From positions 186,001 to 250,000 of the forward strand of contig NZ_CACRUY010000001.1 of the NCBI RefSeq assembly GCF_902652685.1: a stretch of DNA of 64,000 bases. Reading direction: 5' to 3'. A program made the position numbers and the translations under genes. Below the pieces are notes generated by a model, which was not told the origin of the DNA, searched no databases, and saw only the letters and a program-made list of their open reading frames with translations. Source of the stretch: Mycobacterium sp. Marseille-P9652 (lineage in GTDB: Bacteria; Actinomycetota; Actinomycetes; Mycobacteriales; Mycobacteriaceae). Below are positions 1 to 11,185 of the stretch, in pieces (positions within the stretch are counted from its first letter, which is position 1; each line of letters begins with the position of its first letter).

Positions 1-1
1 C

Positions 2-676
2 GGCTACCTGCCCGAGCTGACGATCGCGGCGCCCGACGTGCTGGGTCATGGCCGGTCGTCGTGGGCGGCGCCCTGGACCATCGACGCCAACGCCGAGGCG
101 CTGGCGGCGCTGCTCGACGAGGAGGCTGACGGGCCGGTGGTGGTGGTCGGCCACTCCTTCGGCGGCGCGATCGCGCTGCACCTGGCCGCGGCGCGCCCGG
201 ACCGCGTCAAGGGGTTGCTACTCCTCGACCCGGCCGCGGGGCTGGACGGCGGCTGGATGCGCGACATCGCCGAGGCGATGCTGTCGTCCCCCGACTACCC
301 CGACGCGGCCGAGGCCCGGATGGAGAAGGCGACAGGCGCCTGGGCGGACGTGGACCCCGCCCTGCTCGACGCCGAGCTCGGCGAGCACCTGGTCGAACTG
401 CCCGGCGGGCGATACGGGTGGCGAATCAGCCTGCCGGCGATGATGTCGTACTGGAGCGAGCTGGCGCGCGACCTCGTGCTGCCGCAGCCCGGGACGGCGA
501 CGACGCTGGTTCGGGCGAAGCGGACCTCGCCGCCCTACGTCGGCGACCGGCTGATCGCGGGGCTGCGCCACCGCCTGGGCTCCGATTTCGAGCTGCTGGA
601 CTTCGACTGCAACCACATGGTGCCCTACGCCAAGCCCGCGGAGGTCGCCGCGCTGGTCCGCAAGCTGGCCGGCTGA
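2..676 (+). CDS. lipV: alpha/beta hydrolase, LipV-like (5' end outside window)
   Basis: The reading frame is open from base 2, so the N-terminus lies before the window; the GTG at 38 is internal. The visible part has the alpha/beta hydrolase nucleophile elbow GHSFGG (catalytic Ser), a following LLLDP strand, and a C-terminal CNHMVPY segment that supplies the likely catalytic His. Substrate cannot be told from sequence; the family includes esterases and lysophospholipases. From recall, position and order match Rv3203 (lipV) of M. tuberculosis, followed as there by the alkyltransferase-like gene two bases downstream, which suggests co-transcription. Confidence 0.85.
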   Translation, partial: GYLPELTIAAPDVLGHGRSSWAAPWTIDANAEALAALLDEEADGPVVVVGHSFGGAIALHLAAARPDRVKGLLLLDPAAGLDGGWMRDIAEAMLSSPDYPDAAEARMEKATGAWADVDPALLDAELGEHLVELPGGRYGWRISLPAMMSYWSELARDLVLPQPGTATTLVRAKRTSPPYVGDRLIAGLRHRLGSDFELLDFDCNHMVPYAKPAEVAALVRKLAG

Positions 677-678
677 TC

Positions 679-987
679 GTGGCCGCGATCACCGACGAGC
701 AGGTCGAGCTGGTGCGCGCGCTGGTCGCGGCGATACCCGCCGGGCGGGTCGTCACCTATGGCGACATCGCCGCCGTCGCAGGGCTTTCCAGTCCCCGCAT
801 CGTCGGCTGGATCATGCGGACGGACTCCTCGGACCTGCCGTGGCACCGCGTGATCACCGCGTCCGGACGCCCCGCGCCGCACCTGAGGGCTCGCCAGCTG
901 GAGCTGCTGCGGGCCGAGGGCGTGCTCGCCGACGACGGCAGGGTGGCGCTGCGCGAGGTCCGCTACGAATTCCCGGATCCCGCATAG
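679..987 (+). CDS. alkyltransferase-like DNA repair protein (ATL), MGMT fold without catalytic Cys
   Basis: Predicted protein of 102 residues from GTG, two bases after the lipV stop. It has the DNA-binding domain of O6-alkylguanine methyltransferases: the GRVVTYGDIA helix-turn-helix lead-in (residues 22-31), the SSPRIVGWIM recognition region with the Arg finger (Arg40), and PWHRVI at 54-59. In true MGMT this last motif is PCHRV; here Trp55 replaces the alkyl-accepting Cys, the signature of ATL proteins. These bind O6-alkylguanine, flip it out and hand the lesion to nucleotide excision repair without repairing it themselves. From recall it matches Rv3204. The same frame is open further 5' but overlaps lipV, so the GTG is preferred. 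Confidence 0.88.
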   Translation: MAAITDEQVELVRALVAAIPAGRVVTYGDIAAVAGLSSPRIVGWIMRTDSSDLPWHRVITASGRPAPHLRARQLELLRAEGVLADDGRVALREVRYEFPDPA

Positions 988-1036
988 ACCGTCGAAATCG
1001 ACGGTGTCGCGTCCTGTTTCGGCGTGGCGTAAACCG

Positions 1037-1891
1037 CTAGAGCACCAAGCGGACCAGCGCCGCGGTGCGGGCCAGGCCGGGAAACGCCTCGGCGGTCGAA
1101 CGCGGGTGCAGCGCATGGACGGCGAGCCGAAACATCAAGGCGCGCAACAACATCTGCGGCCATTCCGGTAGCGCGCTCCAGCGTTCGATGAGCCCGTCGT
1201 CGGCCTCGCCCCACGACAGCGCGTCGACCACGACCACGCCCGCCGCCCAGGACGCGGGTCGCCAGTACGGCGTGATGTCGGTGATCCCCGGCGCCGCCGT
1301 GCCCACGAAAAGCACTGTGCCGTAGAGGTCGCCGTGCACCAACTGGTTGGGACTGCGCGTCGGCTTGCGCAGCCGGGCGAGCTGTTCGATCAACTCCACC
1401 GACCGCTCGGCGTCCGCGGACGCGGGCGCCGTGCGCGCGCCCGGCGGCACCGACGCCAGGGGGCGCTCCTCCCAGGCCGCGCGGTCGGCGGCGATGAAGA
1501 CGTCCACCTCACCCCACGGCGCCGTCGGCCCCTGCGTGAGGAACCGCGGTCGCTCGAGTTTGCCCGTCGCCTCGTGCAGGCGGACCGCCGCCGAAACCAC
1601 CTCGTCGTGGCGGGGCTCCGGCACGCCGGCGACGAAGGTGTCGGCCCGCCATCCCGACACCACGTAGCGGCCGTCGGTCGAGCGCACCGGGCGGGCCAAC
1701 CGCACGCCGTCGACGAACAGGGTCTCGCGCACCCGCGCCGACCAGGCCGCCCGCGCATGGTCGGGCACGGTCGACAGGACGACCTCGCCGCACCGCCAGC
1801 CGCCCTCCCATCCGGGCCCGAGCGGGGCGGGGGTGACGCCCGCCAAGCCGAACGCCGCCAGCACATGCTCCGGCGGTGGCTCGACGATCAC
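1037..1891 (-). CDS. TIGR02569-type actinobacterial protein, phosphotransferase-like
   Basis: Predicted 284 residues. The segment HGDLYGTVLF around His186, followed by DITPYWRP, resembles the catalytic loop and metal-binding part of aminoglycoside/choline kinase-like phosphotransferases, but the N-terminal nucleotide-binding lobe is not obvious. The sequence corresponds, from recall, to Rv3205c, a conserved actinobacterial family of unknown role (TIGR02569). It lies 36 bases downstream of moeZ on the same strand and may share its transcript. Function unknown; a kinase-like activity is inference only. Confidence 0.82.
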   Translation of the reverse strand: MIVEPPPEHVLAAFGLAGVTPAPLGPGWEGGWRCGEVVLSTVPDHARAAWSARVRETLFVDGVRLARPVRSTDGRYVVSGWRADTFVAGVPEPRHDEVVSAAVRLHEATGKLERPRFLTQGPTAPWGEVDVFIAADRAAWEERPLASVPPGARTAPASADAERSVELIEQLARLRKPTRSPNQLVHGDLYGTVLFVGTAAPGITDITPYWRPASWAAGVVVVDALSWGEADDGLIERWSALPEWPQMLLRALMFRLAVHALHPRSTAEAFPGLARTAALVRLVL

Positions 1892-1927
1892 ATGCGTAGC
1901 GTAATGGAGGCGCTACCCCTCAAAGGT

Positions 1928-3091
1928 TCAGTACATGACCATGTCGGGCTGCATCTGTTCGGCCCAGGCGACGATGCCGCCCTGCAAATGCACCGCGTCG
2001 GCGAATCCGGCCCTTTTGACGACGGCCAGCGCCTCGGCGGAGCGGACGCCCGTCTTGCAGTAGAGCACCGGCGTCCGGTCGTGCGGCAGTTGCGCCAGGC
2101 CTTCACCGGAGCTGATCAGCGATTTCGGGATGAGCTGGGCGCCGTCGATGTGCACGATGTCCCACTCGGCGGGCTCGCGGACGTCGATCAGCGCTAGGTC
2201 CGCCCCGGAGTCCAGCAACGCGCGCAGCTCGCCCGGGGTGATCGTGGAGTTGGTCGGCGCGTCGGCGGGCGCGGTTCCGCAGAGCTGCTCGTAATCGACC
2301 AGCCCGGTGATCGTGGGCGCCGACGGGTCCTTGCGGATCGTGATGGTGCGGTAGGTCATCTCCAGGGCGTCGTAGAGCATGAGCCGGCCGAGCAGCGGCT
2401 CGCCGATTCCGGCGATCAGCTTGATCGCCTCGGTGCCCATCACCGAGGCGATGGAAGCGCAGACGATCCCGAGCACCCCGCCCTCGGCGCACGACGGCAC
2501 GCTGCCGGCCGGGGGTGGCTCCGGGTAGAGGTCGCGGTAGTTGAGGCCGCGACCGTCCGGGGCGTCCTCCCAAAACACCGACACCTGACCCTCGAACCGG
2601 TAGATCGATCCCCACACGTACGGCTTGCCGGCGAGCACCGCGGCGTCGTTGACGAGGTAGCGGGTGGCGAAGTTGTCGGTGCCGTCGACGATCAGGTCGT
2701 ACTGCGCGAAGAGGTCGACGGCGTTGCCAGCGTCCAGCCGGAACTCGTGCAGGCGCACGTCCACCAGCGGGTTGATCGCGGCGATCGAGTCGCGCGCCGA
2801 CTGCGCCTTGGCGCGCCCGACGTCGGCCACGCCGTGGATGATCTGCCGCTGCAGGTTGGACTCGTCGACGGTGTCGAAGTCGACGATGCCGATGGTGCCG
2901 ACGCCCGCGGCGGCCAGGTACAGCAGCGTCGGCGCCCCGAGCCCGCCCGCCCCGATCACGAGCACGCGGGCGTTCTTGAGCCGCTTCTGCCCGTCCAGGC
3001 CCAGGTCGGGGATGATCAGGTGGCGGCTGTAGCGGGCCACCTCTTCACGGGTCAGCCCGGCCGCGGGCTGCACCAATGGCGGCAGTGACAC
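1928..3091 (-). CDS. moeZ: MoeZ, ubiquitin-like-protein adenylyltransferase/sulfurtransferase
   Basis: Predicted 387 residues in two domains. The N-terminal E1-like (ThiF/MoeB) domain has GAGGLG near residues 47-52 and the DGTDNFATRY region; the C-terminal rhodanese domain ends with active-site loop CKTGVRS (Cys345). In mycobacteria this enzyme adenylates and thiocarboxylates small ubiquitin-like sulfur carriers for molybdopterin, thiamine and CysO-dependent cysteine synthesis. I see no paired CXXC zinc motif, in line with MoeZ rather than MoeB. Start: an ATG at 3118 is possible, but GAGGAG lies seven bases before the GTG at 3091, and the protein from there (SLPPLV) matches the recalled Rv3206c N-terminus. 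Confidence 0.92.
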   Translation of the reverse strand: MSLPPLVQPAAGLTREEVARYSRHLIIPDLGLDGQKRLKNARVLVIGAGGLGAPTLLYLAAAGVGTIGIVDFDTVDESNLQRQIIHGVADVGRAKAQSARDSIAAINPLVDVRLHEFRLDAGNAVDLFAQYDLIVDGTDNFATRYLVNDAAVLAGKPYVWGSIYRFEGQVSVFWEDAPDGRGLNYRDLYPEPPPAGSVPSCAEGGVLGIVCASIASVMGTEAIKLIAGIGEPLLGRLMLYDALEMTYRTITIRKDPSAPTITGLVDYEQLCGTAPADAPTNSTITPGELRALLDSGADLALIDVREPAEWDIVHIDGAQLIPKSLISSGEGLAQLPHDRTPVLYCKTGVRSAEALAVVKRAGFADAVHLQGGIVAWAEQMQPDMVMY

Positions 3092-3156
3092 CGAAATTCT
3101 CCTCGGTCGACCAGACATCCCCGATCCTAGGCGCGCGCTCCGGCTTGTAGTCCGGC

Positions 3157-3222
3157 GCCGACGGTCACGCCAGCGTGACGTTCGGCGTCGACGGTCGCGC
3201 TGGCGTGACGCTCGGCGTCGAG
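3157..3222. repeat. two-unit palindromic repeat, copy A
   Basis: Two consecutive units of about 30 bp built on the inverted repeat GTCACG-CTGG-CGTGAC followed by a CTCGGCGTCGA-like tail. It lies immediately 3' of the DUF3152 gene (stop at 3231 on the minus strand). Related two-unit copies occur at 49036-49088 and 58840-58900, each also directly 3' of a minus-strand gene. Terminator or dispersed REP-like element are both possible. Confidence 0.6.
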
Positions 3223-3230
3223 CAGGCGCC

Positions 3231-5362
<2,132 letters not shown>

Positions 5363-5570
5363 GGTCACCCCTTCCGATGGCGTTCAAGCCGAAGACCTTG
5401 TCAGCAGCAGGCTAGTGGACGCGGGTACCCGTCATCGCCCCGCGGCCCCCGCCCAGCGGTTCGCGGTGAGCGAAACGCCGGTCTCGCTCGCGTAACGATT
5501 CGCTTCCAGGTGGATCGACTGCCGCGATGGAGAGCCTCGGCCGTGCTTTCACATCATTACCTTCGGCCCC

Positions 5571-6341
5571 ATGGGTACCACCACGTGGCACATGGGGCCC
5601 CGCCTCGACGACCGGATCCGGGACTACCCGGAGGATGACGTCTGGGACGCCGACGTCTCGGACAAAGGCGCCTGGGACAACGACGACACCGACTCCTTTC
5701 CCGAGAGCGAGTACGGCTGGACGGGCTGGCCCACGGAGTTTCGCTGGCGGCCGGTGACGGCAATCCTGGGCGCCGTCGTGGCCATCGGGGCGATCGCGAC
5801 CGCCGTCATCATCAACAGCGGCGACAGTGCGACGACGAAGGCCACGCTCGGGGCGCCGGTGCCGACCGTCACGTCGACGACGCCCTCATCTGCGGCTCCC
5901 AAGACGTCGGCGCCGCCGAGCGCCTCGCCGACGCGGACGCTGCCCCCCGAGACCTTGACCACCCTGCCGCCGCGCAGCGCGAGCACCGTGCCCCCGACGG
6001 CCCCGCTGGTGCCGACGCCCACCGCCGCGCCGCCGCCGGCCGTCGCCGCGCCGCCCGCGGCGACCCTCGACCCGCGCACGGTCGTCTACAGCGTGACCGG
6101 CTCGAAGCAGCTGCTGGACCTGGTCAACGTCGTCTACACCGACGCGCAGGGCTACCCGCAGACCGAGTTCAACGTGTCGCTGCCGTGGTCGAAGATGATC
6201 GTGCTGAACCCGGGGGTCCAGACGGTGTCGGTGGTGGCGACCAGCTTCTACGGTCGGCTGAACTGCTCGGTCGTGAACGCGTCCGGTCAGACCGTGGTGG
6301 CCTCGGCCAACAACGGGCCACTGGCGACCTGCACCCGGTAG
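5571..6341 (+). CDS. Thr/Pro-rich membrane protein with MmpS-like C-terminal domain
   Basis: Predicted 256 residues. An acidic, Trp-containing N-terminus is followed by one membrane helix at about 62-80 (VTAILGAVVAIGAIATAVII), a long Thr/Ser/Pro/Ala linker (about 90-160), and a C-terminal beta-rich domain with two Cys that recalls MmpS accessory proteins (VVYSVTGSKQ...VYTDAQG). It occupies the place of Rv3209. Topology suggests the linker and domain face the periplasm or wall. No mmpL partner is adjacent. Start uncertain: the ATG at 5592 (MGPRLDD) is an alternative. Confidence 0.8.
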   Translation: MGTTTWHMGPRLDDRIRDYPEDDVWDADVSDKGAWDNDDTDSFPESEYGWTGWPTEFRWRPVTAILGAVVAIGAIATAVIINSGDSATTKATLGAPVPTVTSTTPSSAAPKTSAPPSASPTRTLPPETLTTLPPRSASTVPPTAPLVPTPTAAPPPAVAAPPAATLDPRTVVYSVTGSKQLLDLVNVVYTDAQGYPQTEFNVSLPWSKMIVLNPGVQTVSVVATSFYGRLNCSVVNASGQTVVASANNGPLATCTR

Positions 6342-6344
6342 GGC

Positions 6345-7052
6345 TCAGGCCAGGCCGAGCTCGTGCATGCGCCGGTCGTGCGTCTGCTGCAGCCGGTCGA
6401 AGAAGGCGTTCAGCTGGCCGAGACCGCCGGCGCCCGACAGCACCAGGTCGACCAGCTCGTCGTGGTCGGCCAGCACGTACTGCGTCTGGGTGATCGCCTC
6501 ACCGAACAGCCGGCGTGACCACAGCGCCAGCCGGCTGCGCTGCTTGCCGCTGGCGGTCACCGCGGCGCGCACCTCGGCCACGACGAACTGGGAGTGGCCC
6601 GTCTCGGCCAGCGCCGCCCGCACCACGTCGGCGATCTCGTCGGGAAGGCCGTCGGCGATCTCCAGGTACAGGTCGGCCGCCAGGGCGTCGCCGACGTAGG
6701 TCTTGACCAGCGCCTCCAGCCACGTGCTGGGCATGGTCAGCCGGTGGTAGTTCTCCAGCGCGGACACGTACTTCGACATCGCCGCCACCACGTCGACCCC
6801 ACGCTTTTCCAGGGCGTCGCGCAGCAGCTCGTAGTGGCCCATCTCGGCGGCGGCCATGCTGGCCATCGAGATGCGTCCGCGCAGGTTGGGGGCCATGCGG
6901 GCCTCGTCGGTGAGCCGGTAGAACGCGGCGATCTCGCCGTAGGCCAGCACCGCGAACAACTCGTTGACCCCGGGGTGGTCGGCCGTCAGCCGGGGGCCCT
7001 GAGGATCGTCCACTTGGTCGGCTTGGGAGGGCTGCCAGGAGGACCGGGTCAT
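6345..7052 (-). CDS. ferritin-like protein (Rv3210c family, MiaE-like fold)
   Basis: Predicted 235 residues, almost all alpha-helical. Paired Glu-His motifs (EMGHYELL near residue 90 and ETGHSQFV in the second half) with further Glu (GEIAAF, LEIADG) match the di-iron ligands of ferritin-like four-helix bundles; the arrangement resembles tRNA hydroxylase MiaE. The family member in M. tuberculosis is Rv3210c, of unproven function. It faces the Thr/Pro-rich gene tail to tail with only three bases between them. Confidence 0.82.
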   Translation of the reverse strand: MTRSSWQPSQADQVDDPQGPRLTADHPGVNELFAVLAYGEIAAFYRLTDEARMAPNLRGRISMASMAAAEMGHYELLRDALEKRGVDVVAAMSKYVSALENYHRLTMPSTWLEALVKTYVGDALAADLYLEIADGLPDEIADVVRAALAETGHSQFVVAEVRAAVTASGKQRSRLALWSRRLFGEAITQTQYVLADHDELVDLVLSGAGGLGQLNAFFDRLQQTHDRRMHELGLA

Positions 7053-7315
7053 GGCAACACTGTAGTCGGCGGAATTAGCAGAAAATGGTCGGCGGCTGTC
7101 GACCAGCTATCATGTGCGTAGGTATTGGCTGTACACCGTTGCCGCCACTACCGGCGAAATGTGCGTGCACGTGCTGGCCCGCCTGGAATGAGCCCGCTCG
7201 AACCGAGCGTGGGGCCGGCGACTCGGCGACGTCTTCGGAGTCGGAACTCGTGTGCGCGTGACCGCGAGAGAACCGACAACAACCGAATCGTCACCGAAAG
7301 GCTTCCTTCCGCCGT

Positions 7316-8806
7316 ATGACCGCACTCACCCACACAACTGACCTCACCTTCGCCCAACTCGGTGTCCGCGACGAGATCGTCCGCGCGCTGGCCGAGAAGG
7401 GCATCGAACGTCCCTTCGCCATCCAGGAGCTGACCCTGCCGATGGCCCTGGCCGGCGACGACGTCATCGGCCAGGCCCGCACCGGCATGGGCAAGACCTT
7501 CGCGTTCGGGGTGCCGATGCTGCAGCGCATCTCCACCGGCGACCGGCCCCTGAGCGGCGCGCCCCGCGCCCTGGTCGTCGTCCCCACCCGCGAGCTCTGC
7601 CTGCAGGTCACCCAGGACCTGGCGACCGCCGCCAAGTACCTGACCGCCGAGGGCGGCCGCGCCCTCTCGGTCGTGTCCATCTACGGCGGCCGGGCCTACG
7701 AACCGCAGATCGAGGCGCTGCGCGCCGGCGCCGACGTCGTTGTCGGCACCCCGGGCCGGCTGCTCGACCTCGCCCAGCAGGGCCACCTGCAGCTGGGCGG
7801 GCTGTCGATGCTGGTGCTCGACGAGGCCGACGAGATGCTCGACCTGGGCTTCCTGCCCGACATCGAGCGGATCCTGCGCCAGATCCCCACCGACCGGCAG
7901 GCCATGCTGTTCTCGGCGACCATGCCGGGGCCGATCATCACCCTGGCCCGCACCTTCATGAACCAGCCCACCCACATCCGGGCCGAGGCGCCGCACTCGT
8001 CGGCGGTGCACGACAAGACCGAGCAGTTCGTCTACCGCGCCCACGCGCTCGACAAGGTCGAGCTGGTCAGCCGCGTTCTGCAGGCCGAGGGCCGCGGCGC
8101 CACGATGATCTTCACGCGCACCAAGCGCACCGCCCAGAAGGTCGCCGACGAGCTCGGCGAGCGGGGCTTCAAGGTCGGCGCCGTGCACGGCGACCTCAAC
8201 CAGGTCGCCCGGGAGAAGGCGCTCAAGGCGTTCCGCACCGGCGACATCGACGTGCTGGTCGCCACCGACGTGGCCGCCCGCGGCATCGACATCGACGACA
8301 TCACCCACGTCATCAACTACCAGATCCCCGAGGACGAGCAGGCCTACGTCCACCGCATCGGCCGCACCGGCCGCGCCGGCAAGACCGGTATCGCGGTCAC
8401 CCTGGTCGACTGGGACGAGCTGCCCCGCTGGACGATGATCGACAAGGCGCTCGGCCTGGAAACGCCGGACCCCGCCGAGACGTACTCGAATTCGCCCCAT
8501 CTCTACGAGGAGCTCAGCATCCCGGCCGGCGCGGGCGGCACCATCGGCGCGCCGCGCAAGGCCCCGGCCAAGCGCACCGAAAGCGACGGGCAGGCACCCG
8601 CCAAGGCGCCGCGCAAGCGCTCCGGCGAGCGCCGCCGCCGCACCCGCGGCGGCCAGCCCGTCACCAGCCATCCCACCGGCGCGGCCGCCGGTGACGGACC
8701 GGCCGAGGCGCCCTCGACCACCCCGGCCGGCAATTCCGGGAGCGGCCGGCGTCGCCGCCGGCGCCGCAAACCGGCGGAAGCGTCCGCCGGCGCGCCCACC
8801 GACTGA
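7316..8806 (+). CDS. rhlE: DEAD-box ATP-dependent RNA helicase RhlE
   Basis: Predicted 496 residues with all DEAD-box motifs: Q motif near residues 30-40 (RPFAIQELTLP), ARTGMGKT Walker A (54-61), PTREL, DEADEML (motif II, DEAD), SAT, and the HRIGRTGRAGKTG motif VI. The last ~100 residues are a low-complexity basic tail ending in an Arg run (RRRRRRRKP), which probably binds RNA. It unwinds structured RNA in ribosome biogenesis and RNA decay. It matches Rv3211. A 263-base leader upstream, free of genes, may hold the promoter and a long 5' UTR. Confidence 0.93.
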   Translation: MTALTHTTDLTFAQLGVRDEIVRALAEKGIERPFAIQELTLPMALAGDDVIGQARTGMGKTFAFGVPMLQRISTGDRPLSGAPRALVVVPTRELCLQVTQDLATAAKYLTAEGGRALSVVSIYGGRAYEPQIEALRAGADVVVGTPGRLLDLAQQGHLQLGGLSMLVLDEADEMLDLGFLPDIERILRQIPTDRQAMLFSATMPGPIITLARTFMNQPTHIRAEAPHSSAVHDKTEQFVYRAHALDKVELVSRVLQAEGRGATMIFTRTKRTAQKVADELGERGFKVGAVHGDLNQVAREKALKAFRTGDIDVLVATDVAARGIDIDDITHVINYQIPEDEQAYVHRIGRTGRAGKTGIAVTLVDWDELPRWTMIDKALGLETPDPAETYSNSPHLYEELSIPAGAGGTIGAPRKAPAKRTESDGQAPAKAPRKRSGERRRRTRGGQPVTSHPTGAAAGDGPAEAPSTTPAGNSGSGRRRRRRRKPAEASAGAPTD

Positions 8807-8821
8807 GCGTCCGCTTCAGGC

Positions 8822-10033
8822 ATGGTCAAGCCCGAACGCCGGACCAAGGGTGACCTCCTTGCCGCTGCGGCGATCGTGGTTGTCGTGGCCGCCGCGGCGT
8901 CGCTGATCTGGTGGACCAGCGACGCCCGGGCCACCGTCAGCCGGCCGGCCGCCGTGCCGGCACCCAACCCGTCGACGGCGCGCGAGGTGCCGGCCACCCT
9001 GCGGCAGCTGTGGACGGCGGCGAGCCCCGCCACCACCGCGCCCATCGTCGTGGGCGGGACGGTCACCACGGGCGACGGCCGCCGTGTCGACGGGCGTGAC
9101 GCCGGCACCGGAGAGTCGCGGTGGAGTTACTCCCGCGACAGCGACCTGTGCGGCGTCTCGTGGGTCTACCACTACGCCGTCGCGGTCTATCACGACGACC
9201 GCGGCTGCGGGCAGGTCAGCACGCTCGACGGCGCCACGGGGCGCCGCGGCGCGGCCCGCAGCGGCTACGCCGACCCGCGCGTGCGGCTGTCCTCCGACGG
9301 CACCACCGTGCTGTCGACCGGCGCCACCCGCCTCGAGCTGTGGCGTTCGGACATGGTGCGGATGCTGGCCTACGGCGAGACCGACGCGCGGGTGAAACCG
9401 TCGGCGCGGGGACTGCACTCCGGATGCAGCCTGGTGTCGGCGGCGGCCAGCTCGTCGGCGGTGTCGGTGCTCGAGGGCTGCGGCAACCAGGCCGACCTGC
9501 GGCTGGTGCTGCTGCGCCCCGGCAAGGAAGACGACGAGCCGCAGCAGCAGGTGGTCCCCGAGCCCGGCGTCGCGGCCGGCTCGGGCGCCCGCGTGCTGGC
9601 CGTGTGGGAGAACACCACGGCGGTCTACCTGCCGTCCCCGCAACCCCGGGTCGAGGTGATCGACCAGACCGGCACCACCGTCTCGAGCACGCTGCTGCCC
9701 AAGCCGCCGTCGAAGTCCGCCACGGTGTCGCAGGCGGGCAGCCTGGTCACCTGGTGGACCGGCGACACGGTGATGGTGTTCGACGCGGGCACCCTGACGC
9801 TGCGCTACACGATCGCCGCGGGCGACAGGGCGCCGCTGGGGCCCGGCACGATGATGGCCGGCCGGCTGCTGGTGCCGCTGACCGGTGGGATCGGCGTCTA
9901 CGACCCGCTCACCGGCGCCTACCAGCGAGACATTCCGGTGGACCGGGCGCCGATCACGTCCGCCGTGGTTCCCGCGGTCGAGGGCTCGAAAATATTCGAG
10001 CAGCGCGGCGACACCGTGGTGGCCCTGGGCTGA
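8822..10033 (+). CDS. membrane-anchored beta-propeller-like protein (Rv3212-like)
   Basis: Predicted 403 residues. One N-terminal membrane helix (about 12-31, LLAAAAIVVVVAAAASLIW) anchors a periplasmic domain made of repeated WTAASPA / GESRWSY / VYDPLTGAYQ-like beta strands, as in PQQ-type beta-propellers; two Cys near 120 and 140 could form a disulfide. It starts 16 bases after rhlE and is likely co-transcribed. Corresponds to Rv3212 by order and sequence. No enzymatic motif is visible; a scaffold or sensor role is inference. Confidence 0.82.
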   Translation: MVKPERRTKGDLLAAAAIVVVVAAAASLIWWTSDARATVSRPAAVPAPNPSTAREVPATLRQLWTAASPATTAPIVVGGTVTTGDGRRVDGRDAGTGESRWSYSRDSDLCGVSWVYHYAVAVYHDDRGCGQVSTLDGATGRRGAARSGYADPRVRLSSDGTTVLSTGATRLELWRSDMVRMLAYGETDARVKPSARGLHSGCSLVSAAASSSAVSVLEGCGNQADLRLVLLRPGKEDDEPQQQVVPEPGVAAGSGARVLAVWENTTAVYLPSPQPRVEVIDQTGTTVSSTLLPKPPSKSATVSQAGSLVTWWTGDTVMVFDAGTLTLRYTIAAGDRAPLGPGTMMAGRLLVPLTGGIGVYDPLTGAYQRDIPVDRAPITSAVVPAVEGSKIFEQRGDTVVALG

Positions 10034-10232
10034 TCCGGCGGGCTGATTGAGCCGGGCCGCCGCATGTGCCGGGTCGGTAGCGGGGTCGAGACTGCGCTCA
10101 GCGCGTGATTTCGCGCAAATTCTCGATCTGTGCGCAGAGTCGGGGCGCAGACCGCGGGCTCGATGCACGAACCTGAGGCTCAGATACAGAAATGGCCCGG
10201 AATTCGTCCCTATGCCACACGTTCGACGAGCG

Positions 10233-11033
10233 CTACACCTCGACGGCGAACGTCGGCAGCGGCTTGCCGGTCTTCCAGTGCTTGAGCAGCGCCTTCGCCA
10301 GCTCGCCGTACGCCGACGCGCCCTTGTTCTTGCGCCCGGACATCACTGACGAGCCCGACGCGCTGGCCTCGGCGAACCGCACGGTCCGCGGAATCGGCGG
10401 GGCGAGCACCGGCAGGTCGTAGCGGTCGGCGACGTCGACCAGCACGTCGCGGGTGTGAGTGGTGCGCGCGTCGTACAGCGTCGGCAGCGCCCCCAGCAGC
10501 TTCAGGTCCGGGTTGGTGATCTGCTGGACGTCGGTGACGGTGCGCAGGAACTGCCCGACGCCGCGGTGGGCCAGGGTCTCACACTGCAGCGGCACGATCA
10601 CCTCGTCGGCCGCCGTCAGCCCGTTGAGCGTGAGCACGCCCAGCGACGGTGGGCAGTCGATCACCACGACGTCGAACTGGTCGGCGAGCTTGGCCAGCGC
10701 GCGCTTGAGCGCGTACTCGCGGCCCGCCCGCATCAGCAGCATCGCCTCGGCGCCGGCCAGGTCGATGTTGGCGGGCAGCAGCGTCATGCCCTCCATCGTG
10801 GTGACCAGCGCGGCGTCCGGCTCGACCTCGCCGAGCAGCACCTCGTGGACCGACACCGGCAGCTTGTCGGGGTCCTGGCCGAGCGAGAACGTCAGGCACC
10901 CTTGCGGATCCAGATCGACAAGGAGCACCCTCCGACCCTCGTCGACGAAAGCGGCCCCCAGCGAGGCGACCGTCGTCGTCTTGGCCACGCCGCCCTTCTG
11001 GTTGGCCACCGCCAACACCCGCGTCTTAGTCAA
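10233..11033 (-). CDS. ParA/Soj-family ATPase
   Basis: Predicted 266 residues, the same length as recalled for Rv3213c. It carries the deviant Walker A KGGVAKT (residues 13-19), Walker A' VLLVDLDPQG, and Walker B VVIDCPPSL. ParA-type ATPases position DNA or protein cargo; this one is an orphan without ParB beside it, so cargo is unknown. Start: the TTG at 11033 follows a GGGGAGAG site at eight bases; the open frame continues only eight codons further, through a GC-rich palindromic repeat. The TTG therefore decides the N-terminus (MTKTRVLAV). Confidence 0.88.
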   Translation of the reverse strand: MTKTRVLAVANQKGGVAKTTTVASLGAAFVDEGRRVLLVDLDPQGCLTFSLGQDPDKLPVSVHEVLLGEVEPDAALVTTMEGMTLLPANIDLAGAEAMLLMRAGREYALKRALAKLADQFDVVVIDCPPSLGVLTLNGLTAADEVIVPLQCETLAHRGVGQFLRTVTDVQQITNPDLKLLGALPTLYDARTTHTRDVLVDVADRYDLPVLAPPIPRTVRFAEASASGSSVMSGRKNKGASAYGELAKALLKHWKTGKPLPTFAVEV

Positions 11034-11041
11034 TAGCGCTG

Positions 11042-11080
11042 CTCTCCCCCGCAAGGGGGTGGTGCCCCCACCTCATCGCT
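11042..11080. repeat. GC-rich palindromic repeat, copy 1
   Basis: On the minus strand it reads GAGGTGGGGGCACCACCCCC then a TTGCGGGGGAGAG tail: nested inverted repeats of G and C runs. It supplies the ribosome-binding site of the ParA gene. A related copy lies at 11829-11880, only 0.75 kb away. Confidence 0.55.
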
Positions 11081-11185
11081 TCACCTGCCTCATATCGTCG
11101 CCGCGCACTCACCCTGCCATCCTGGCACGTCCCCCCGCCCTACGCCCGAAGCGACGGGCCCCGGAGTCCGGCAGAATCGGTCGAT

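Noticed and set aside
7148-8671. A 507-codon minus-strand frame opposite rhlE
   Set aside because: Antisense shadow of an unambiguous DEAD-box helicase.
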